From positions 62,001 through 126,000 of the forward strand of contig JANQQC010000010.1 in the NCBI GenBank assembly GCA_028285145.1: a stretch of DNA of 64,000 nt. The letters run 5' to 3'. Shown here piece after piece: positions 60,117-64,000 of the stretch. Position 1 is the first letter of the stretch, and the number at the start of each line of letters is the position of its first letter. The notes under the pieces were generated by a model. That model made no database searches. It worked only from the letters and a program-made list of their open reading frames with translations, and was not told where the DNA came from. The position numbers and the translations under genes were made by a program. The stretch comes from Hyphomonadaceae bacterium (lineage in GTDB: Bacteria > Pseudomonadota > Alphaproteobacteria > Caulobacterales > Hyphomonadaceae).

Positions 60117-60845
60117 TCAATCCGCGACAATCTCCAGATCGACTCCGCCAAGGCGGACGTGGCCATCGGAGACCGGCAAATCCGCCTGCTCCGCGCGCGC
60201 AAGAACAGCACGCCGGTCCGGCACTGAGATGCGAAACCCCGCAAGTTGCTCGTCTGCGGCCTCGTCGAATACGAGTTCGCCGCCTTCCAGCGTCAGCTTT
60301 GCGCCTGTCTGCGTCTCCTGCGTGCCGTATCCCAGCAGCCGTCCCCAACGATCCGACAGGCCAGCAGGGTCAGGCGAGGTCAGACGCGCTCCGGCGAGGG
60401 TTCCGGGCGCTGAACGGCCCCGCCAGTCAGGCCCGCCCCACCGCCACTCGCCGGCCGGCATGGGTTGGTCGACCGAAACAATGGCCGCGCCAACATCTGC
60501 CGGATGAAAGTGGGTGGCCTTGATATCATCGAGATCAATCGACCAGACGGCCCGCATCCCTCCGTCTCGCGCCGCCCGCCGGACTTTCTCCATATGCGCC
60601 GTTTCGAAGATCGCCATATAGCCGCCATCCCCGCCGTTTCGATCCAGGAAACGTTTGGCGGGAGCTGTCTCGGCGATCGGCCAGACCACTTCAAGGAACT
60701 GATCCCCGATAGCGAAGACAGCATTGTCCAGACCAAACTCTCCGACGCCGGGATCGCGGTAGGGTTCTCCCAGTCCGAGGACATTTCGCAGAGTGTCGGC
60801 CGTTTCAGCACTCTCTGCGGCGATAACAAGTTGACGAATTCTCAT
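60117..60845 (-). CDS. VOC-superfamily (glyoxalase-like) protein
   Basis: A 242-aa two-module protein of the vicinal-oxygen-chelate fold: RIRQLVIAAESAETADTLRN with GDQFLEVVWPI in the first half, and ARLTSPDPAGLSDRWGRLLG with VRLGGVDLEIVAD in the second. It lies 3 nt behind the small lipoprotein gene. The metal-ligand pattern is partial, and the substrate is unknown. Confidence 0.75.
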   Translation of the reverse strand: MRIRQLVIAAESAETADTLRNVLGLGEPYRDPGVGEFGLDNAVFAIGDQFLEVVWPIAETAPAKRFLDRNGGDGGYMAIFETAHMEKVRRAARDGGMRAVWSIDLDDIKATHFHPADVGAAIVSVDQPMPAGEWRWGGPDWRGRSAPGTLAGARLTSPDPAGLSDRWGRLLGYGTQETQTGAKLTLEGGELVFDEAADEQLAGFRISVPDRRAVLARAEQADLPVSDGHVRLGGVDLEIVAD

Positions 60846-60848
60846 AGT

Positions 60849-61319
60849 TTACCCCGCCGATGTCGTCGTATCACTGACCATTACCCATTCCCCGTCGATT
60901 TTCCGGAAAATCAGTGTGAACAGGCCAGACGGTTCATCTGTTTCTCGAATCAGCTTCCAGGCACCGTGAACAACGGCGGCGTCGGGTGACAGCATGTCTA
61001 TTTCGAGATCGGAGAAGTCGAGTTCGCCCATCAGGGACCGGTCGCTGTACCGTTCCTTGTAGCGTGCGGTCGTAGCATCGTAGCCGTAAGTGATTTCGCC
61101 GCCTGACGCATAGCGAAGCTCGTCTGACTCCCAGGATCCTTCCATGAAACCGTCAATGTCACCCCGGTTCCAGGCCGCCTCCTGCGCGACCAGGATCGAG
61201 CGGATCGTCACTTCGTCCTGGTTCAGCGTGTAAGTCGCCCCCCTCGGCATGTATGACGATCCGGCACTGACACAGCCGGCGGCACCAAGCAGCGCAGCCG
61301 AAATTAGCAAGTGTTTCAT
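60849..61319 (-). CDS. Lipoprotein with SnoaL/DUF4440-like domain
   Basis: A 156-aa lipoprotein: hydrophobic start with lipobox LLGAAGC, then an NTF2-like fold (ILVAQEAAWNRGDIDGFMEG at the start, FTLIFRKIDGEWVMVSDTTT at the end) typical of DUF4440/SnoaL_3. Start ATG 61319 has GAGGAGG upstream. First gene of the lipoprotein-VOC pair. Ligand unknown. Confidence 0.8.
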   Translation of the reverse strand: MKHLLISAALLGAAGCVSAGSSYMPRGATYTLNQDEVTIRSILVAQEAAWNRGDIDGFMEGSWESDELRYASGGEITYGYDATTARYKERYSDRSLMGELDFSDLEIDMLSPDAAVVHGAWKLIRETDEPSGLFTLIFRKIDGEWVMVSDTTTSAG

Positions 61320-61448
61320 CCCATCCTCCTCATTGAGGCCAGCATAGTCCAACCTGTTCGCGTCGCCCAACAAGAACACAGTTCGGGCCGTGGACCTGCC
61401 ACACTCAATGATTTGAATGGCTGCACGGACCAGAATTCGGTAAGGTAA

Positions 61449-61838
61449 ATGGTCCGCACGAAACCGGGAGGGAGGTTTTCGGTGCCGCCGCTAACCGATG
61501 ATTTCGAGAGCTATGTGCTCGAACTGACTAAGCGCAACCGCCGCCTACTTGTCATGCTGATGGCGACGACAGCCGCTGCTGCGATGGCTTTGCTCATCTT
61601 CCTCCTCGCTCAACTGAACGTGGACATGCCCCATTTCGTCGACGTGGCGCTGCGCGGCGATGCCTACCATGCGCTCAACGCCGCCAACCTCGCCGTGAAT
61701 GTCGCCGTCGGAATCGCTATGCGCGTCTGGTACTTGCGCGAAGACAAAATGACGACGCTACTCACCCACGCCATGGTTCTCGACGATGAGAAGGAAGCCG
61801 CGATCCGCGTTCTCCTGAGCAAGAAGATCAACAAATAA
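61449..61838 (+). CDS. Small membrane protein, unknown function
   Basis: A 129-aa protein with two TMs (LVMLMATTAAAAMALLIFLL, and a weaker AANLAVNVAVGIAMRVWYL) and a charged C-terminus with KEAAIRVLLSKKINK. It sits 18 nt before the large TPR-like gene on the same strand, so they are probably one operon. No family recognised. Confidence 0.7.
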   Translation: MVRTKPGGRFSVPPLTDDFESYVLELTKRNRRLLVMLMATTAAAAMALLIFLLAQLNVDMPHFVDVALRGDAYHALNAANLAVNVAVGIAMRVWYLREDKMTTLLTHAMVLDDEKEAAIRVLLSKKINK

Positions 61839-61856
61839 GCCCCGCCGGAGACGATC

Positions 61857-63350
61857 ATGTCAGATCAGGTTGAAACCCAGCAAACACGGCAGAAGACAGT
61901 CAACGATATCTGGCTGGAGGTGCAACGCGAACAGGCTGCCTTCAACAGGATCATCCGTTGGCTGGTGGGTCTGCTGATCATCGCCGCGTTGATCGCTGCA
62001 GCCGCAGCGGCTGTTTCCTACTTCGAGTTCCGGGATATGCAGACCGCGCATCAGAAGTCGATTCAGGATGCACGCGTTCTGGCGAAGCTCGATTCCGGAG
62101 AAGCCGCGCGCGAGCGCCAGAACATGACGCTGGAGCTCATCGAAATACGCGAGGCCGGCGTTGCTGCCCGAGAAAACGCCCAACTTGTCCGAAGCGTTGA
62201 CCGGGCCGCTGCCGATGGCGGCGCACAGGCACTGGCTTCGCTCGCAGTCGCAGCGGCCAAGGATCACGCTGCGGGCATTCGGCTCAACAGCGCGACGGCG
62301 CACCTTGTCGCGACCATTATTGACGAAGCTGACGCCGGCGCGCTTCAGCTCGAAGGCGACGGCCTCGCCTTTCTCAGGGCAATCGAGTTGGACTGGACAT
62401 CGCCGACGGGAGAGGCCGCCGAACCGCTTCTTGCCATTGCTGATGGTAATGACATGGAACTGAAACCGTATGCGCACTCAGCGCTTGCCCGGCTCTATTA
62501 TACTAACGCCAACAACAACAATCTGCAGGGCGACTCCAAATGCGACCAGTCGATCAGCCATGGCGACACTGCCGTCGCGCTGGGGATCGAGGCGATCGGG
62601 CCGTCGCTCTGGAAGGGGGAGTGCCTGCGGAAGCAAGGCCGCACGCAGGAAGCCTATCGCGCCTTTGCGCGAGCCCACGACTGGTATGAAGACAACCGCA
62701 CCTATGCCGACGAGACGCTTCCCATGGATCATATCCGAAGGGTTCATCATGGTGTTGGCACGACGCTGATCGCGCTCGCTGCACGCGATGAAGCGCAAAC
62801 CGTCGACAGCGCCCTCGATACGGTCACGGCGCTCGATTTGGCTGAACAGCATTTGCGGATCGCGGCCGATATGCGTGTTGAGCGCGGTGAAGGGCGGCTG
62901 GGTGAAGTCTACACAGCTGAGAATCTCGGCTTCATTGCCGTGAAACGGGAGGACTGGCCGGTCGCCCTCGACCATACGAGCTATGTCGACAGCATCGTTC
63001 CCCTCGCCTGGAACCTGACGGTCCGCTACATCGCCGCAGCAGAAATCTACCAGTCGCTTGTCGATGGCGGCGAGGCTCCATCTGCCGGGCTCAACCGGTC
63101 AACGGCGCGCAATATTGCCTGCGACACGGAACGAACGCTGGCCGCAATGCGCTACGAGTACTTCGACGAAGACGAGCTGCGCCGCCTCCTGCCCGCCAAA
63201 TATGCCGAGACCATCGATACGCTGATCGCAAGGCCGAAGGCCACCTTCGATGCCCGCCAGCTGGAGCTGGAAGGCCGCGCCATGCATGCGGACTCGGCCC
63301 TACCGACAGTGTTGGATCAGTCGTTCATGTCGGAGCTTTGCCGCAACTGA
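61857..63350 (+). CDS. Single-TM protein with helical/TPR-like repeats
   Basis: A 497-aa protein. A short cytoplasmic head (VETQQTRQKTVNDIWLEVQR), one TM (WLVGLLIIAALIAAAAAAVS), a coiled region with EARENAQ-type heptads, then repeats of TPR appearance (YAHSALARLYYTNANNNNLQ, GPSLWKGECLRKQGRTQEAY, and TALDLAEQHLRIAADMRVER). It would lie mostly in the periplasm. No enzymatic motif. Function unknown; operon with the small membrane protein. Confidence 0.75.
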   Translation: MSDQVETQQTRQKTVNDIWLEVQREQAAFNRIIRWLVGLLIIAALIAAAAAAVSYFEFRDMQTAHQKSIQDARVLAKLDSGEAARERQNMTLELIEIREAGVAARENAQLVRSVDRAAADGGAQALASLAVAAAKDHAAGIRLNSATAHLVATIIDEADAGALQLEGDGLAFLRAIELDWTSPTGEAAEPLLAIADGNDMELKPYAHSALARLYYTNANNNNLQGDSKCDQSISHGDTAVALGIEAIGPSLWKGECLRKQGRTQEAYRAFARAHDWYEDNRTYADETLPMDHIRRVHHGVGTTLIALAARDEAQTVDSALDTVTALDLAEQHLRIAADMRVERGEGRLGEVYTAENLGFIAVKREDWPVALDHTSYVDSIVPLAWNLTVRYIAAAEIYQSLVDGGEAPSAGLNRSTARNIACDTERTLAAMRYEYFDEDELRRLLPAKYAETIDTLIARPKATFDARQLELEGRAMHADSALPTVLDQSFMSELCRN

Positions 63351-63353
63351 TCC

Positions 63354-64000
63354 CTAAGACTGCGACATTTGGAGGGGCTTGATCGCAACGAGTAGCGCAA
63401 CAGCGATGAACTGGATCAGTACCACGGCCGCGCAGAGCGTTGCGAGGCCGGACAGGACAAACGGTGCCAGCAAGGCTGTGCCACCCGCCGCAACGCCGAG
63501 GATTGCCAGAATCATCAATGATGCGCCCCGATCATTGTCCCCTGCACTTGCAATGAGCGCACGCAGGAACCCTGGTGGGCCGCGAAAGCCAAGGCCAGCA
63601 TTCATCGGCGCAAAAAGAATGGCCAGCATGACGGGATCACCGCCGCCGCTGAGCGCGTAAGCCAGCAAGCCCAGCGCTGCCAACGCTGCCATGCCGGTCC
63701 CGAATGCGATCATTCGTTCGGCCCCGAACCGGTCGACGAAGAAGCCTGTGACGTTGGACGCGATCACGAAGCAGGTCACGCCGACGACCTGCATGATGAT
63801 GAAATCATCCAGCGCGCCGCCCATGGTTCGGACGATCACAACCGGTGCCCCGAACACAAAGACCAGCAGACCGCCCAAGACGCAGGCCTGACTAATCGCA
63901 TAACGAAGGTAGACCGGCGAGCGCAGCAGCCGCCAGTATGATCCGCCATGCTCAGCCGGTGGTTCGGTGGGCGGAAGCAACCGATAGAAAATCAGCAGAA
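63354..64000 (-). CDS. MFS transporter (Bcr/CflA-like), N-terminal part outside window
   Basis: The C-terminal half of a major-facilitator protein, about six TMs (VVGVTCFVIASNVTGFFVDR, AALAALGLLAYALSGGGDP, ALLAPFVLSGLATLCAAVVL). The frame is open to the edge: the codons before TTG 63980 read LLIFYR, and the LLPPTEPP linker after it is typical of the central loop of Bcr/CflA drug exporters. The start lies beyond 64000. Substrate unknown. Confidence 0.85.
   Translation of the reverse strand, partial: LLIFYRLLPPTEPPAEHGGSYWRLLRSPVYLRYAISQACVLGGLLVFVFGAPVVIVRTMGGALDDFIIMQVVGVTCFVIASNVTGFFVDRFGAERMIAFGTGMAALAALGLLAYALSGGGDPVMLAILFAPMNAGLGFRGPPGFLRALIASAGDNDRGASLMILAILGVAAGGTALLAPFVLSGLATLCAAVVLIQFIAVALLVAIKPLQMSQS

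Overview
The window is chromosomal DNA of an alphaproteobacterium, most likely a Hyphomonadaceae/Maricaulales-type relative of Caulobacter. The grounds are high GC, a Rhodobacterales/Caulobacterales-type gene transfer agent (GTA) cluster, a tRNA-His with A73 and no G-1, a DUF2093 gene, TTAACCAT boxes resembling CtrA half-sites, and an alanyl-tRNA synthetase-recA neighbourhood. No rRNA, CRISPR array or insertion sequence was seen.

Layout. 1-2.3 kb: PepSY, response regulator and histidine kinase operon, cut by the left edge. 2.4-3.2 kb: DnaJ-like chaperone. 3.3-16.2 kb: complete minus-strand GTA head-tail cluster in the order small terminase, large terminase, portal, gp3.5, protease, capsid, a 67-aa orphan, gp6, gp8, gp9, gp10, chaperone, a very short tape measure, gp12, gp13, gp14, gp15; no gp7. 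16-22.6 kb: membrane protein, class A PBP, ABC-F ATPase, PAN-domain protein and lipoprotein M23 peptidase. 22.6-24.7 kb: accessory stretch with an orphan locus carrying a third copy of the GTA-type promoter, a palindromic repeat, a GFA enzyme and an AT-richer Doc-like toxin pair. 24.7-36.8 kb: housekeeping genes (carboxyltransferase, phosphatidyltransferase, NUDIX, antiporter, SDR, aldolase, trhO, GST, alaS, recA). 37-45 kb: DUF2093, second M23 peptidase, stand-alone TIR protein, oxidoreductases, rnhB, GIY-YIG protein, acyl-CoA synthetase. 45-54 kb: TonB receptor plus DUF2946 (probably copper), ttcA, a two-TM coiled-coil protein, and the arginine succinyltransferase operon. 54-64 kb: outer-membrane proteins, PLP enzyme, tRNA-His, TerB/J-domain protein, voltage-gated channel, VOC protein, small lipoprotein, TPR-like protein and a truncated MFS transporter.

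Main observation. An approximately 80-bp leader occurs three times on the minus strand: before the GTA small terminase, before the GTA portal, and at 23.2 kb. All three share TATCCCCGSSWTTTNTCCC, then ATCC exactly 45 nt from its first base, then a TATAAC/TAGAAC/TATGAT hexamer 23-24 nt further on. In the two GTA copies the ATG lies only 6-7 nt after that hexamer with no Shine-Dalgarno, so these mRNAs may be leaderless. I infer an activator-dependent GTA promoter, with two entry points into the cluster and an unlinked locus in the same regulon. The alignment is read directly from the sequence; the regulatory role is inference.
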